A model generated the notes under the pieces. It searched no databases and was not told the origin of the DNA. It worked only from the letters and a program-made list of their open reading frames with translations. From positions 2,046,001 through 2,110,000 of the forward strand of contig NZ_CP035319.1 of NCBI RefSeq assembly GCF_004328705.1: a stretch of 64,000 nt of DNA. Reading direction: 5' to 3'. A program made the position numbers and the translations under genes. Origin of the DNA: Rhodococcus sp. ABRD24 (GTDB lineage: Bacteria > Actinomycetota > Actinomycetes > Mycobacteriales > Mycobacteriaceae). Below are positions 50,979-60,230 of this stretch, one piece after another (the first letter of the stretch is position 1; every line of letters starts with the position of its first letter).

Positions 50979-51290
50979 GGCAGGGATTATGCGCGAGATC
51001 CTCCCGCCGGAGATCTTGCAGGTAACGGCCCGACCCGGCCCGGGGCCCGGGCCGGCCAGAGTGTCCCGCAATCACGAAGACCCGAAATCTCCCGTGCCGT
51101 TCGGGAGGATCGGCCGATGGATGCGTTCCTCCGATACGCCCGGTATGGCACGGCGGTCGGGGCCGGCCCTGCAGTACCTCCGTGGCGCAAACGCTGCACA
51201 ACCGTGCTTCGGTGACGGAGACCAACTGACGTCGTACGAAGAAGGCGCTGCGCGGGTCGTACTCGCGCAGCGCCTTCTCGTAGCATCAGA
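50979..51290. other. Gap of about 310 bases without a supported gene
   Basis: Region between ynfA and the L,D-transpeptidase gene, both on the minus strand. It contains the transpeptidase terminator (51241-51277) and presumably the ynfA promoter. A run of CCCGGGCCCGG-type sequence lies near 51035-51055. Short open frames here show no family resemblance. Confidence 0.6.
51241..51277 (-). terminator. Hairpin terminator after the L,D-transpeptidase gene
   Basis: GAAGGCGCTGCGCG (51241-51254) and CGCGCAGCGCCTTC (51264-51277) form a perfect 14-base stem with a nine-base loop. It lies 13 bases after the gene stop on the minus strand and is followed there by TTCGT. Confidence 0.88.
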
Positions 51291-52313
51291 TCAGCGGTTC
51301 CAGTCGCCCAGCCCGTCGGCACCGCTGAGGATGCCGCCGGCGGTGTTCTGCACGATCACCGGGTCACCCTTCTGCGCGTTCTCGAAGAACCACTTGCCGT
51401 CCTCGGTGCTGACATTGAGGCAGCCGTGGCTGACGTTTGCGCGGCCTTGCTGGTTCACCGACCACGGCGCGGCGTGAACGAAGATACCGCTGTAGGAGAT
51501 TCGCGTCGCGTACTCGACGTACGTCCGGTAGCCCTCAGGGGCGTCGATCGGCACACCGTACGTGGACGAGTCCATGTACATGTCCCGGAACCTCTCACCG
51601 ACGATGTAGGTGCCGTTGGGGGTCTCATAGCCGGGCTTGCCGAGCGATGTCGGCATCGTCTTGACGACCTGACCGTTTCGGGTGACGGTGATCTGCTTGG
51701 TGTTGTCGTCCGCGACCGTCACCTGGGCGTCGCCGATCGAGAACGTCGAATGCGAGTCGCCGGCGTCGACGGTGACCTGAATGTTCGCGGGCCAGAACTG
51801 TTCCGGCTTCCACCGGACCTGCTTGTCGTTGATCCAGTAGAAGTGTCCGGCGACGGGCGGATTGGTGGTGACGCGGATGGCCCGCTCGGCGACCGCGCGA
51901 TCACCGACGGCCTCGTTGAATCGGACGATGATCGGCTGGGCGATGCCGACCACCTCACCGGGCGCCGGGTTCAGCGACGGCGCCGAGAAGTTGGCGGGGC
52001 CGATCGGCGCGAGAGCGGGCGGGATGGGCGTGAACAACCCGGGAGGGAGGGCGGCGGCGACCTGTGGCGGCAACTCGACGCCCGGCGGCAACTGCAGCAG
52101 GGGTGTCGGGATCTGCGGCAACTCCAGCGTCGGCAGCTGGAAAGCCGGCATCTGGAATGTCGGTAGCTGCAAGGTCGGCAGCTCTGGTCCACCGGGGAAC
52201 AGTGGAGCAGCTTGTACGGGCGCGGCCAGGGCGGAGCCCGCAGCGGTCACTCCGATGAGAGCCAGCGCAGCCCGCACTGTCCAGCGTCGACGTCCTGCGT
52301 TCCGATCTCGCAT
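51291..52313 (-). CDS. Exported L,D-transpeptidase (YkuD domain) with Leu/Pro repeat region
   Basis: A 340-residue cell-wall enzyme that makes 3-3 peptidoglycan cross-links. An N-terminal signal (ALALIGVTAAGSALAAPVQA) precedes a low-complexity stretch of LPTFQ/LPTLE-like repeats (about residues 40-90). A bacterial Ig-like domain follows (IVRFNEAVGDRAVAERAIRV). The YkuD domain has GIFVHAAPW and the active-site SHGCLNVS with the nucleophilic Cys. Mycobacterial Ldt proteins share the Ig-YkuD arrangement. ATG codons at 52313 and 52322 are both possible; the ribosome site spacing favours 52313. Confidence 0.92.
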   Translation of the reverse strand: MRDRNAGRRRWTVRAALALIGVTAAGSALAAPVQAAPLFPGGPELPTLQLPTFQMPAFQLPTLELPQIPTPLLQLPPGVELPPQVAAALPPGLFTPIPPALAPIGPANFSAPSLNPAPGEVVGIAQPIIVRFNEAVGDRAVAERAIRVTTNPPVAGHFYWINDKQVRWKPEQFWPANIQVTVDAGDSHSTFSIGDAQVTVADDNTKQITVTRNGQVVKTMPTSLGKPGYETPNGTYIVGERFRDMYMDSSTYGVPIDAPEGYRTYVEYATRISYSGIFVHAAPWSVNQQGRANVSHGCLNVSTEDGKWFFENAQKGDPVIVQNTAGGILSGADGLGDWNR

Positions 52314-52445
52314 CTCGGCCATGGCCTCCACCCCTCGCTTGCCGCTTCACACCGCGGATGTCCGACAGGAGAGTGGGCCACCCGATCACCCTCATTCAGC
52401 CATATCCGGCGGATCGGTCCAATTCCGACCCGCCGGTGGCGGTGT

Positions 52446-54128
52446 TCAGCCCTCGGCGCGTGCGGCCTCCAGCATCGACGCAAGGTCGACGAGCTTGGTG
52501 CGCGAGCGTCCACTGGACGCTCCGAGCGCTCGCTCCTTCTTGTCGATCCGCTGCCAGCCCTGGAAGTCGATCACGTCCGGCTGCCGTTCGGCAACCAACT
52601 GTCCGAGGTGCTCACGGTCGCTACCCGGCTGTCCGAGCAGGCCGGCGGCGAAGTCCGACACCAACAGGTCAACGGTGGCAGTCGAGCAGTGCTTGTTGGT
52701 GCCGATGACGCCGGTGGGTCCGCGCTTGATCCAGCCCGCAACGTAGACGCCGGGGATCGGCGCGCCCGTCTTCGGGTCGATGACGCGGCCGCCCTCGTTC
52801 GGGACGACGCCGCGACGCTCGTCGAACGGCAGGTCGGCGATGGGCAGGCCCTTGTAGCCGATCGACCGCAGCACCAGACCAGTCGACAGGGTCTCGGTAC
52901 GGTCGGTGGGCCGGGCACTGAGCGTGCCCGATTCATCGGCCACCAGCTCATTGCGCACGAGACGGATTCCCTCGACGCGGTCGTCACCCAGGAGTTCCTC
53001 GGGTGAGGCCAGATAGCGCAGGACGATCCGCTTGCGGCCGTCGGAGGTGCTCCGCTTCGCAAACTCCTCGACCTGCCGCACCTTGAGCTTCTCGGACGGC
53101 TCGGAGTCCGGGCCGTCCACCCAGGCACGGCTGGCCGCGTCCAGGATCGCCTCGTCAGGGTCCACGACGATGTCGACGTCGGCCATCTGGCCGAGTGCGA
53201 TCAGCTCGGGGTTGGTGTACGCCGCCTGTGCGGGGCCGCGGCGACCGACGATCACGACCTCACGGATGTTGCTGTGGCGCAACGCCTCGACGGCATGCTC
53301 GGCCATATCGGTCTTGGCGAGCTCGTCGGGATCGGTGACGAGGATGCGGGCGACGTCGAGCGCAACATTGCCGTTGCCGATGATGACCGCGCGCTCACTG
53401 GAAAGATCGAAGGTGCGATTCGCGTAGTCGGGATGGCCGTTGTACCAGGCCACGAACTCGGTGGCTGCGTGGCTGCCGGGCAGGTCCTCACCGGGCACGC
53501 CGAGACGGCGGTCGCTGGCGGCACCGACCGCGTAGATGACGGCGTGGTGGTGTTCGAGCAACTCTTCGTGGGTCAGATGCTGCCCCACCTCGACGTTGAA
53601 GTGACACTGCACGGAACGCTTGCTCATTGCCGACCGGAACACGTCCGCGACACCCTTGGTTCCCGGGTGGTCCGGCGCGACGCCCGCACGAACCAGCCCG
53701 TACGGGGTCGGTAGGCGATCGAACATGTCGACCTCGACGCGCGGACGGGCCGTGAGCTCGATCGCGGCATAGCAGGCGGCCGGTCCGGTGCCGACGATCG
53801 CAACCCGGAGGGTGCCCAGTTCGGGACTGAGCGGCTTCGGCTGCGCGAGCTCAGGCCAGTCCGGCCCGATCGGATGCCTCTCGAAATACGCGGCGTTGAT
53901 CTCGGGATAGATGGAGTGCGCCTCGCTGAGCTCGTTCTCGGCGAAGATTGCGTCGACGGGGCACTCGTCGACACACGCACCGCAGTCGATGCACGTCTGC
54001 GGATCGATGTAGAGCATCTCCGTGGTGGCGAACTCCGGCTCGTCGGGAGTCGGATGAATGCAGTTGACGGGACAGACGTCCACACACGATGCGTCGTTGC
54101 AGCATGCCTGCGTTATCACATAAGCCAC
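52446..54128 (-). CDS. fprB: Ferredoxin-fused NADP reductase (FprB type)
   Basis: A 560-residue fusion. Residues 1-75 are a 7Fe-type ferredoxin with CCNDASCVDVCPVNC and CIDCGACVDECPVD. The rest is an adrenodoxin-reductase-like flavoprotein: VAIVGTGPAACYAAIEL (FAD loop), YGLVRAGVAPDHPGTK, IIGNGNVALDVARIL (NADP loop), VVIVGRRGPAQAAYT and YVAGWIKRGPTGVIGTNK. It passes electrons between NADPH and ferredoxins or P450 systems. Mycobacterial FprB (Rv0886) has the same fusion. The length is normal. Confidence 0.94.
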   Translation of the reverse strand: MAYVITQACCNDASCVDVCPVNCIHPTPDEPEFATTEMLYIDPQTCIDCGACVDECPVDAIFAENELSEAHSIYPEINAAYFERHPIGPDWPELAQPKPLSPELGTLRVAIVGTGPAACYAAIELTARPRVEVDMFDRLPTPYGLVRAGVAPDHPGTKGVADVFRSAMSKRSVQCHFNVEVGQHLTHEELLEHHHAVIYAVGAASDRRLGVPGEDLPGSHAATEFVAWYNGHPDYANRTFDLSSERAVIIGNGNVALDVARILVTDPDELAKTDMAEHAVEALRHSNIREVVIVGRRGPAQAAYTNPELIALGQMADVDIVVDPDEAILDAASRAWVDGPDSEPSEKLKVRQVEEFAKRSTSDGRKRIVLRYLASPEELLGDDRVEGIRLVRNELVADESGTLSARPTDRTETLSTGLVLRSIGYKGLPIADLPFDERRGVVPNEGGRVIDPKTGAPIPGVYVAGWIKRGPTGVIGTNKHCSTATVDLLVSDFAAGLLGQPGSDREHLGQLVAERQPDVIDFQGWQRIDKKERALGASSGRSRTKLVDLASMLEAARAEG

Positions 54129-54245
54129 AGTTCTTCCCTACCTGTGAGTGCCCTGACCAAGTATCTCGATCTTCACCAAGACTATAACGTGTTGCAGTTT
54201 TGGTCGAGGTTTCGTACCGGCCGGTAACGGGGGAACCGCCGACGC

Positions 54246-54452
54246 CTATTCGAGCCGGAATCCGACCTTCAACGTCACCTGCGTATGCGCGATCGCCCCG
54301 TTCTCGATGTGGCCTCGGGTCTCCACCACCTCGAACCATTCGAGGTTGCGAATCGTCTCGTTCGCCCGGGCAACGGCGTTCGTGATCGCGGCATCGACGC
54401 CGTCAGTGGAAGATCCGACGATCTCGATAACCCGGTACACATGATTGCTCAT
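54246..54452 (-). CDS. Dodecin (flavin-binding storage protein)
   Basis: A 68-residue dodecin that assembles into a hollow dodecamer and binds FMN or other flavins. The sequence [19 protein letters not shown], then [17 protein letters not shown] (with the flavin-stacking Trp) and [13 protein letters not shown] is typical. The ribosome site is GGAGGACGGC just upstream. Being next to a flavoprotein reductase may be chance. Confidence 0.95.
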   Translation of the reverse strand: MSNHVYRVIEIVGSSTDGVDAAITNAVARANETIRNLEWFEVVETRGHIENGAIAHTQVTLKVGFRLE

Positions 54453-54491
54453 CTGCCGTCCTCCTTCGCCGAACTACTGAACTGTCGACCT

Positions 54492-55712
54492 TCACGAACG
54501 CATGATCGCCTGGGCCTCGGCACCCAGACGCGCCAGTCGCAGGTCGCCGAGCGCGGTTACCGCATTACCCAGCCGATTGGTGACGAAAGCCAACGCGAGG
54601 CCGGTCTCCGGATCGGCGTACGCGCCCGAACCTCCGACGCCGTAGTGGCCGAGACCGCGGGTGGGCTGCACGCGGCTCGCGAGAAGCGGCGGGTGGTAGC
54701 CCAGCCGCCAGCCGAGCTTGACGCCCAGCACGTAGTCGCGGTCGCGGGTCTGCACCGTGCCCATCTGCTCGAGGGTCTCGGGCTCGAGGAACCGTCGACC
54801 GTCGAGGACACCGCCGTTCGCGATCGCGGCGTACATCCGGCCCAGCGAACGCGCACTGAACACGCCGTTCCACCCGGGCATGACGGCGTCGTGCACCGCC
54901 GGATTGCGCACCAGCTCGTCGAAACCGTCGGGCATCGCGGCCTCCGCCAGCCCGCGGGTGGGGCCCAGGCGTGAGAGCACCGAGGACGTCATCCGCCAAT
55001 CGAGTCCGCCGGGATTGATATGCGGAAAGAGTTTCGCAATCCGCGGCTTCTCGTCGGCCGGGACCTGGTACCAGAATTCGTCGACGCCGAGCGGCTCCGC
55101 GATCTCTTCTCGGACGATCTGGGTGAAGGGCTTGCCGGTGGCACGCGAGACCGTCTCCGCGACGAGCCACCCGAACGTCACCGCGTGGTAGCCGGGGCCG
55201 CGTAGCCGCCGCGGGTCCGGAGCGGACGCGGCAAGCGCATCGATCACGGTGTCGTAGTCGAGAAGCCCGAGCCTGCCCGGCACGAGACCGCGAACCTTGT
55301 GCAATCCCGTCCGGTGGGTCAGGATGTCGCGAATCGTGATCGCTTCCTTGCCCGCAGCCGCGAACTCGGGCCAGTACTTCGCGACCGGGTCGTCGTAGTC
55401 GAGGATTCCGCGCTCGGCGAGCCGATGTGTGACGGTGCTCGCGACGCCTTTGCCGGTAGAGAAGGACAGCGCGACGGTATCGCGATTCCACCGGCGATCA
55501 CGGTCGGCATTGCCGGCCCAGATGTCGAGCACCTTCTCGCCATGCACGTACGCGACGAGCGCGCCGCCTCCGTTGTGTGGCTGGCGGTACATCGAGAAGA
55601 AGCGGTCTGCCAGCGACAGGAACCGTGGATCCACGAGCATCTCGGTGGGTGGCAGCTGACGGCGCGCGGCCGCGGGCTCGGACAGTTCCTCATGCTCGAC
55701 CTGAACCGACAT
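54492..55712 (-). CDS. Beta-lactamase-fold serine hydrolase (EstB/LipL-like esterase)
   Basis: A 406-residue protein of the class C beta-lactamase/esterase fold. The SxxK motif is LSFSTGKGVAS, the tyrosine motif is expected in GPGYHAVTFGWLV, and the third motif region is GLGHYGVGGSGAYAD. No signal peptide is seen, so a cytoplasmic esterase or lipase role is more likely than beta-lactamase activity. Mycobacterial LipD/LipL/LipE proteins share this layout. The ATG at 55712 follows GGAGG. Confidence 0.88.
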   Translation of the reverse strand: MSVQVEHEELSEPAAARRQLPPTEMLVDPRFLSLADRFFSMYRQPHNGGGALVAYVHGEKVLDIWAGNADRDRRWNRDTVALSFSTGKGVASTVTHRLAERGILDYDDPVAKYWPEFAAAGKEAITIRDILTHRTGLHKVRGLVPGRLGLLDYDTVIDALAASAPDPRRLRGPGYHAVTFGWLVAETVSRATGKPFTQIVREEIAEPLGVDEFWYQVPADEKPRIAKLFPHINPGGLDWRMTSSVLSRLGPTRGLAEAAMPDGFDELVRNPAVHDAVMPGWNGVFSARSLGRMYAAIANGGVLDGRRFLEPETLEQMGTVQTRDRDYVLGVKLGWRLGYHPPLLASRVQPTRGLGHYGVGGSGAYADPETGLALAFVTNRLGNAVTALGDLRLARLGAEAQAIMRS

Positions 55713-55838
55713 GGCGGCCTCCGATCCTGCTCCCACTCCATTGTGATCTGAGGGAGCCTACCGGCGGAAGAGGGCACGATGCGAGGAAACAGACATACGC
55801 GATAAGCGGGACAGCAGAACACCTGGTCAAACGACAGA

Positions 55839-56909
55839 TCAACTACTCCCGACGCCGCCGTCACCCTCGAGATCGCGATCGCGATCGCGGCTCGGCTGCA
55901 CCCGTTTGGGCTCTCCTGGCATCTTCGGATGGTTCGGCGGGTACGGCAGATCGCCCAGCCCGGTCGCCAGGTCACGATCGGCCATCTCGAGCAGGCCCTC
56001 GAGCGAGTGCGCGACATCGTCGAGCGTGGCCATCGGGTCGCCGCGGCCCGCAAGCAGCGCCGGCACGGTCGCGATCGTGAAGTCGTCGGGCTCGACGGAC
56101 GCCAGTTCGGACCAGGTCACCGGGGTGGACACGGTCGCCATCGGGGTGCTTCGGGCCGAATAGGCGGACGCGATGGTCTTGTCCCTCGCGTTCTGATTGA
56201 AGTCGAGGAAGACGCGCTGGCCACGCTCCTCCTTCCACCAGTTCGTCGTGGCCCGGTCACCACTGCGCCGCTCGATCTCCCGGCACAGTGCAATCCCGGC
56301 GCGGCGCACCTCGACGAAATCCCATCGCGGCTCGAGCCGAATGTAGACGTGCAGCCCGCGTCCACCCGACGTCTTGGGGAATCCGATCAAACCCAGTTCG
56401 TCGAGTAGTGGATGCAGTACCTCGAGCGCGATGCGGCGGGCATCGTCGAAATCGGTACCCGGTTGCGGATCAAGGTCGATTCGCAGCTCATCGGGGTGAT
56501 CGACGTCGGGGCAGCGCACCGCCCACGGGTGGAACGTGACGGTGCCGAGATTCGCGGCCCACACGATGTCGGCCGCGGTACGCACCCGCAGCACCCCGGC
56601 GGTGCGCCCCGAAGGGAACGTCACCTCGCACGCCCCGACGTGCTCGGGTCGCTTGACCGGCACCCGCTTCTGGTAGATCTCCTCGCCCTCGACGCCGTCA
56701 GGGAACCGCTGGATGTGGGTCGGCCGGTCCTGCAGTGCCCTCAACAGCTCGCCGCCGGTCGCGACCCTGCGGTAGTACTCGACGAGGTGACGCTTGGTGC
56801 CACCCTCCGCGCCGAGCCGTGGGTAGTAGATCTTGTCGGGGTTCGACAGGCGGACTGCGACGCCATCTATGTCGAGTTCCTCTGCCGGAGAGCGCTTGGT
56901 GGCGGCCAT
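55839..56909 (-). CDS. LigD-type DNA polymerase/primase (stand-alone polymerase domain)
   Basis: A 356-residue archaeo-eukaryotic primase-type polymerase for DNA end repair with Ku. Signature parts are LSNPDKIYYPRLG, HIQRFPDGVEGEEIYQKRVP, IDLDPQPGTDFDDA (metal-binding Asp pair), KTSGGRGLHVYI and ARDKTIASAYSARSTPMATV. The C-terminus is Arg/Asp-rich. It lacks the nuclease and ligase domains of full LigD; a ligase gene stands directly upstream. This matches stand-alone PolD-type proteins in mycobacteria. Confidence 0.92.
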   Translation of the reverse strand: MAATKRSPAEELDIDGVAVRLSNPDKIYYPRLGAEGGTKRHLVEYYRRVATGGELLRALQDRPTHIQRFPDGVEGEEIYQKRVPVKRPEHVGACEVTFPSGRTAGVLRVRTAADIVWAANLGTVTFHPWAVRCPDVDHPDELRIDLDPQPGTDFDDARRIALEVLHPLLDELGLIGFPKTSGGRGLHVYIRLEPRWDFVEVRRAGIALCREIERRSGDRATTNWWKEERGQRVFLDFNQNARDKTIASAYSARSTPMATVSTPVTWSELASVEPDDFTIATVPALLAGRGDPMATLDDVAHSLEGLLEMADRDLATGLGDLPYPPNHPKMPGEPKRVQPSRDRDRDLEGDGGVGSS

Positions 56910-56935
56910 GATTCAGTGTTCCCCGTTCCCCGTTC

Positions 56936-58009
56936 TCAGGAATTCTCGGATAGGACGTCGGCCAGGTCGTAGCGCAGCGGAACCTCGAGCTGCTCGAAAG
57001 TGCACGACTCGGGCGCCCGGTCCGGGCGCCACCGCAGGAACCGTGCCGCGTGCCGGAACCGGACCCCGGTGTGGTCCCCGCGCTCCCCCAGCCCGCCCTC
57101 CATCTGGTCGTACGCCACCTCGAGGACGCGCTCGGCCCGCAGCGGCACCCAGCTGCGGTCGGCACCCGACCGCCACCGCGTGGCTTCGCCCTCGGCGACG
57201 ACGTCGTCACCCACCCGCAGCGGCTCGAGCTCGGCCAGCAGCTCGACGCGGCGATTCGCAGTGAATGCGGATGCCCCTCCGACCATGTGCAACTCACCGC
57301 CGTCGTAGAGGCCCAGCAGGATCGACCCGATACCCGGCTGGCTCTTGTGCGGCCGGTAGCCGATCGCGACGACATCGGCGGTACGAGAGTGCTTGACCTT
57401 CACCATCTCCCGTTTGTTGGGCAGGTAGTGGCTGTCGAGCCTCTTCGCGACGACGCCATCGAGCCCGGCGCCCTCGAACGTCTCGAACCAGAGCTGCGCG
57501 GTGGCGCTGTCCAGGGTGGCCGCGGTGACGTGGCAACTGGGCCCGCCCCCGACCGTGCCGAGCAGCGCGCTGCGGCGCTCGGCGAACGGACGCGAGGTGA
57601 AGTCGTCGTCGCCGAGCGCGAGCAGGTCGAAGCCGATGAACTGTGCAGGAGTCTGCTCGGCGAGCAGTTTCACCCGGCTGTCGGCGGGGTGGATGCGTTC
57701 GGACAGCGAGCCCCAGTCCAGCCGCGTCCGGCCACCGATCTCGCGGGGCACCACCAGTTCTCCGTCGATGACGCACCGCGCAGGCAGTTCGGCGCGCACC
57801 GCGGCGACCACCTCCGGGAAGTACCGGGCCAGGTCCTTACCGCCGCGGGATCCGAACACCACGCTGTCGCCATCACGGAACACGATGGCGCGGAATCCGT
57901 CCCACTTCGGTTCGTACGACCACACCGGGTCGCCGTCGGGTTGTTCGGGCACACCGGCCGCGGCCTTGGCCAGCATCGGTTGCACGGGCGGCGCGATAGG
58001 CAGGTCCAC
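56936..58009 (-). CDS. ATP-dependent DNA ligase (LigC-like)
   Basis: A 357-residue ligase. The adenylated lysine is in EPKWDGFRAIV (KxDGxR). Other nucleotidyl-transferase motifs are FGSRGGKDLARYFPEV, VIDGELVVP, FDLLAL, EGLDGVVAK-like AGLDGVVAKRLDS and MVKVKHSRTADVVAIGY. The OB domain follows with SWVPLRAERVLEVAYDQM. The GTG at 58009 gives the N-terminus DLPIAPPVQPMLAK seen in LigC proteins. It is transcribed into the polymerase gene after 26 bases, so the two form an end-joining operon. No ku gene is in the window. Confidence 0.92.
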   Translation of the reverse strand: MDLPIAPPVQPMLAKAAAGVPEQPDGDPVWSYEPKWDGFRAIVFRDGDSVVFGSRGGKDLARYFPEVVAAVRAELPARCVIDGELVVPREIGGRTRLDWGSLSERIHPADSRVKLLAEQTPAQFIGFDLLALGDDDFTSRPFAERRSALLGTVGGGPSCHVTAATLDSATAQLWFETFEGAGLDGVVAKRLDSHYLPNKREMVKVKHSRTADVVAIGYRPHKSQPGIGSILLGLYDGGELHMVGGASAFTANRRVELLAELEPLRVGDDVVAEGEATRWRSGADRSWVPLRAERVLEVAYDQMEGGLGERGDHTGVRFRHAARFLRWRPDRAPESCTFEQLEVPLRYDLADVLSENS

Positions 58010-58071
58010 GGGTCCATAGTGGCACCCGCACACCCACTTCGCGCGCGGTTCGCCGCGGCCGGTGCTCCCGC

Positions 58072-58611
58072 TCAGTTGTTACCGGCGGAGACCCCGAGGA
58101 CGGTGGAAACCGGCGTCGCGTTGCGCGTCAGGTCGAGCACGGGGCAGTGTGCCTCGGCGGCCTCATGCAGTTCGAGGTAACGTTCGCGCGATTCCGGACC
58201 GGTGATGTCCACGACGACGCGGACCTCGCCGAAGCCGGGTCGCACGGAATCGTCGAACCCGAAGAAGCCGCGCACGTCGAGGTCTCCTTCAGCGCGCGCC
58301 GAGATGTCGTCGACCCGGATGCCGAGCTTCTCGGCCCAGAATCGGTAGGTCACCACGTGGCACGACAGCAGCGACGCCAGGTAGTACTCCACCGGATTGG
58401 GGGCGGCATTGGCCCCGCCCAGCGCCGGCGGCTCGTCCACCTCCACCGCGTACTTGCCGAGCGAGACGGTGCTGGCGACGGCGTCGTGAGACTGCGCGGA
58501 GGCACGGAAGACGACGAGTGCCTTGGCGGCGTCCTCGGACACAGCGTCGGAGGTGGCGGAGATGATCGAGGCAAGGTGCGAAACGGATGCAGTAGTCAAG
58601 TGAGTGCCCAT
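58072..58611 (-). CDS. OsmC/Ohr-family protein
   Basis: A 179-residue OsmC-fold protein. The two redox cysteines are in LASLLSCHVVTYRFW and EAHCPVLDLTRN. The central EYYLASLLSC block is characteristic. Members reduce organic peroxides or act as thiol-dependent enzymes. No good ribosome site precedes the ATG at 58611, and a GTG at 58653 would add 14 residues, so the start is uncertain. Upstream lie a short leader-type open frame and interlocked hairpins that may control expression. Confidence 0.9.
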   Translation of the reverse strand: MGTHLTTASVSHLASIISATSDAVSEDAAKALVVFRASAQSHDAVASTVSLGKYAVEVDEPPALGGANAAPNPVEYYLASLLSCHVVTYRFWAEKLGIRVDDISARAEGDLDVRGFFGFDDSVRPGFGEVRVVVDITGPESRERYLELHEAAEAHCPVLDLTRNATPVSTVLGVSAGNN

Positions 58612-58668
58612 CGTTCGTGTGCGGATGCGGGGTGCGTGAAGAGAACCCGGCACGAACGATCACGCACC
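58612..58668 (-). promoter_or_regulatory. Interlocked inverted repeats before the osmC-like gene
   Basis: CGTTCGTG (58612-58619) pairs with CACGAACG (58651-58658), and GGTGCGTGA (58631-58639) pairs with TCACGCACC (58660-68). The two perfect stems are interleaved, so they either exclude each other or form a pseudoknot. The first stem ends exactly at the annotated ATG. The layout resembles an attenuator or translation switch. Confidence 0.5.
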
Positions 58669-58682
58669 GGGGGCGGGTCGGA

Positions 58683-58781
58683 TCAGACCCGCGGACACCC
58701 GGTTGTACACACGAGCGCGAAATCGACATAGCGGCGCCGCGTCAGCAGCTCACCGGAGTCGATCGGACGCAGTGGGGTCAC
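58683..58781 (-). CDS. Candidate 32-aa leader peptide upstream of the osmC-like gene
   Basis: A short frame from GTG 58781 to TGA 58683. It reads TPLRPIDSGELLTRR, then RYVDFALVCTTGCPRV. The LLTRRxxVDF core with cysteines near the end matches the style of short actinobacterial leader peptides found before cysteine and sulfur genes. Two Cys codons lie close to the stop. It precedes the interlocked hairpins and the thiol-dependent OsmC gene. The coding status is not proven. Confidence 0.5.
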   Translation of the reverse strand: MTPLRPIDSGELLTRRRYVDFALVCTTGCPRV

Positions 58782-58813
58782 GCCCGAGACTCTAGCCGAC
58801 CGCCCGGCTCGAT

Positions 58814-59971
58814 CTACAACCAGCCGCGCCGTTTGAAGACCGTGTGCAGCCCCGTGCAGGTGAGAACCATGAGCATCAACGCGAAGGGATAGCCACCGAC
58901 CCAGTGCAACTCGGGCATCGTGTCGAAGTTCATGCCGTACACGGTGCCGATCAGTGTGGGCGCGAACAGGATTGCGGCCCACGCCGAGACCTTCTTGATC
59001 TCCTCGTTCTGCGCGTAGCTGGCCTCGGTCATATTGCGCATCTCTTCGTTCTGCGCCTGCGAGACCAGCGTCGCGTTGAGCGCGAGGATGCTGCCGAGCA
59101 GTTCCCGGAATCCGTCGACCCGCTCGACGACCATGGTCGCGTGGTCGGTGACATCACGCAGGTAGCGCTGCAATTCCTCGTCGGTGTTGTACTTGTCGAA
59201 GCCCGCGGACAGCCCACGGAGCATGCCCACCAGCGGCTTGGTGGCACGCTGGAACTCCACGACCTCACGAGAGAGTTCGTAGATGCGGCGGGACACCATC
59301 GGGTCGCCGCTGAACACCTCGGTCTCGATCTCGTCGATGTCGTTCTGCAAACCGGCGACGACGGGCGCGTAGCCGTCGACCACGGCGTCGAGAATCGCAT
59401 ACAGCACGGCCTCGGGGCCCAGCTTGAGCAGTTCGGGATCACCCTCCATCCGCTTGCGGACAGCCGACAGGTCGGGCGATTCGCTGTGCCGGACGGTGAG
59501 CACGAACGTCGGTCCGCAGAAGATATGCACCTCACCGAAGTCGACGCGCTCGGACTCGTCGACGTAGCGCGCCGCCCGGAGTACCACGAACAACGTGTCG
59601 CCGTACCGCTCGAGCTTGGGCCGCTGATGCGCAACGATCGCATCCTCGACCGCAAGCTCATGGAGGTCGAATTGCTTTGCCGCAGCATTCAATTGAGCGT
59701 CATCCGGACGATAGAGACCGATCCAGGCCATCGACGACTCGTCGGGCAGACTCTCGAGCGCCTCAGCCAGCGTCGCGGGTGTCGAGATCCGGTGACCATC
59801 GCGATACACGGCGCTGTTGACCACGCTGGCCTCGACGACACCGGGCTGCGAGGGCGCCTGCTGAGGTGCCTGCTGGCGGGGCGCCATCGAGTGTTCCGGG
59901 GACGTCAGGCCTTCGGTAGTACCGGCTGCGCGGCGGGGCAGAATCGAACGAATGGGACGCATTTCACGCAT
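58814..59971 (-). CDS. corA: CorA-family magnesium/cobalt transporter
   Basis: A 385-residue divalent-cation channel of the CorA family. The cytoplasmic domain includes HELAVEDAIVAHQRPKLERY and GDTLFVVLRAARYVDE. The long stalk helix precedes two C-terminal membrane helices, with the signature TVYGMNFDTMPEL (GMN) between them. An extra N-terminal tail of about 45 residues is rich in Gln, Pro and Ala. Several in-frame starts exist (59971, 59962, farther upstream); 59971 is a compromise. Confidence 0.93.
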   Translation of the reverse strand: MREMRPIRSILPRRAAGTTEGLTSPEHSMAPRQQAPQQAPSQPGVVEASVVNSAVYRDGHRISTPATLAEALESLPDESSMAWIGLYRPDDAQLNAAAKQFDLHELAVEDAIVAHQRPKLERYGDTLFVVLRAARYVDESERVDFGEVHIFCGPTFVLTVRHSESPDLSAVRKRMEGDPELLKLGPEAVLYAILDAVVDGYAPVVAGLQNDIDEIETEVFSGDPMVSRRIYELSREVVEFQRATKPLVGMLRGLSAGFDKYNTDEELQRYLRDVTDHATMVVERVDGFRELLGSILALNATLVSQAQNEEMRNMTEASYAQNEEIKKVSAWAAILFAPTLIGTVYGMNFDTMPELHWVGGYPFALMLMVLTCTGLHTVFKRRGWL

Positions 59972-60230
59972 GTCGAACACGGCTTCCGGGAAGGCCTGCA
60001 ACTCGGACCGCGCTGCGCGATCCTGCAGGCACCAGTCGAATACCACTCGATCGAGTGGCGTGGATTGACCTGTTTCAGCTGGTACTCGGAGGTTGGCTAC
60101 TCATTGTCAGCCCCACCTCCTCCGTCTCGAATCCCGTCGACGCACGCTTCTCGCGGGCCGACCCGAACGACGACACCTTACTCCGACTCCGCTGAAGGCG
60201 ACAACTGGAACCGACTCGCGGCGATCACCG

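Noticed and set aside
51030..51070. GC-only run before the ynfA gene as a regulatory element
   Set aside because: It is a short run of C and G without clear symmetry beyond what is expected in GC-rich DNA.
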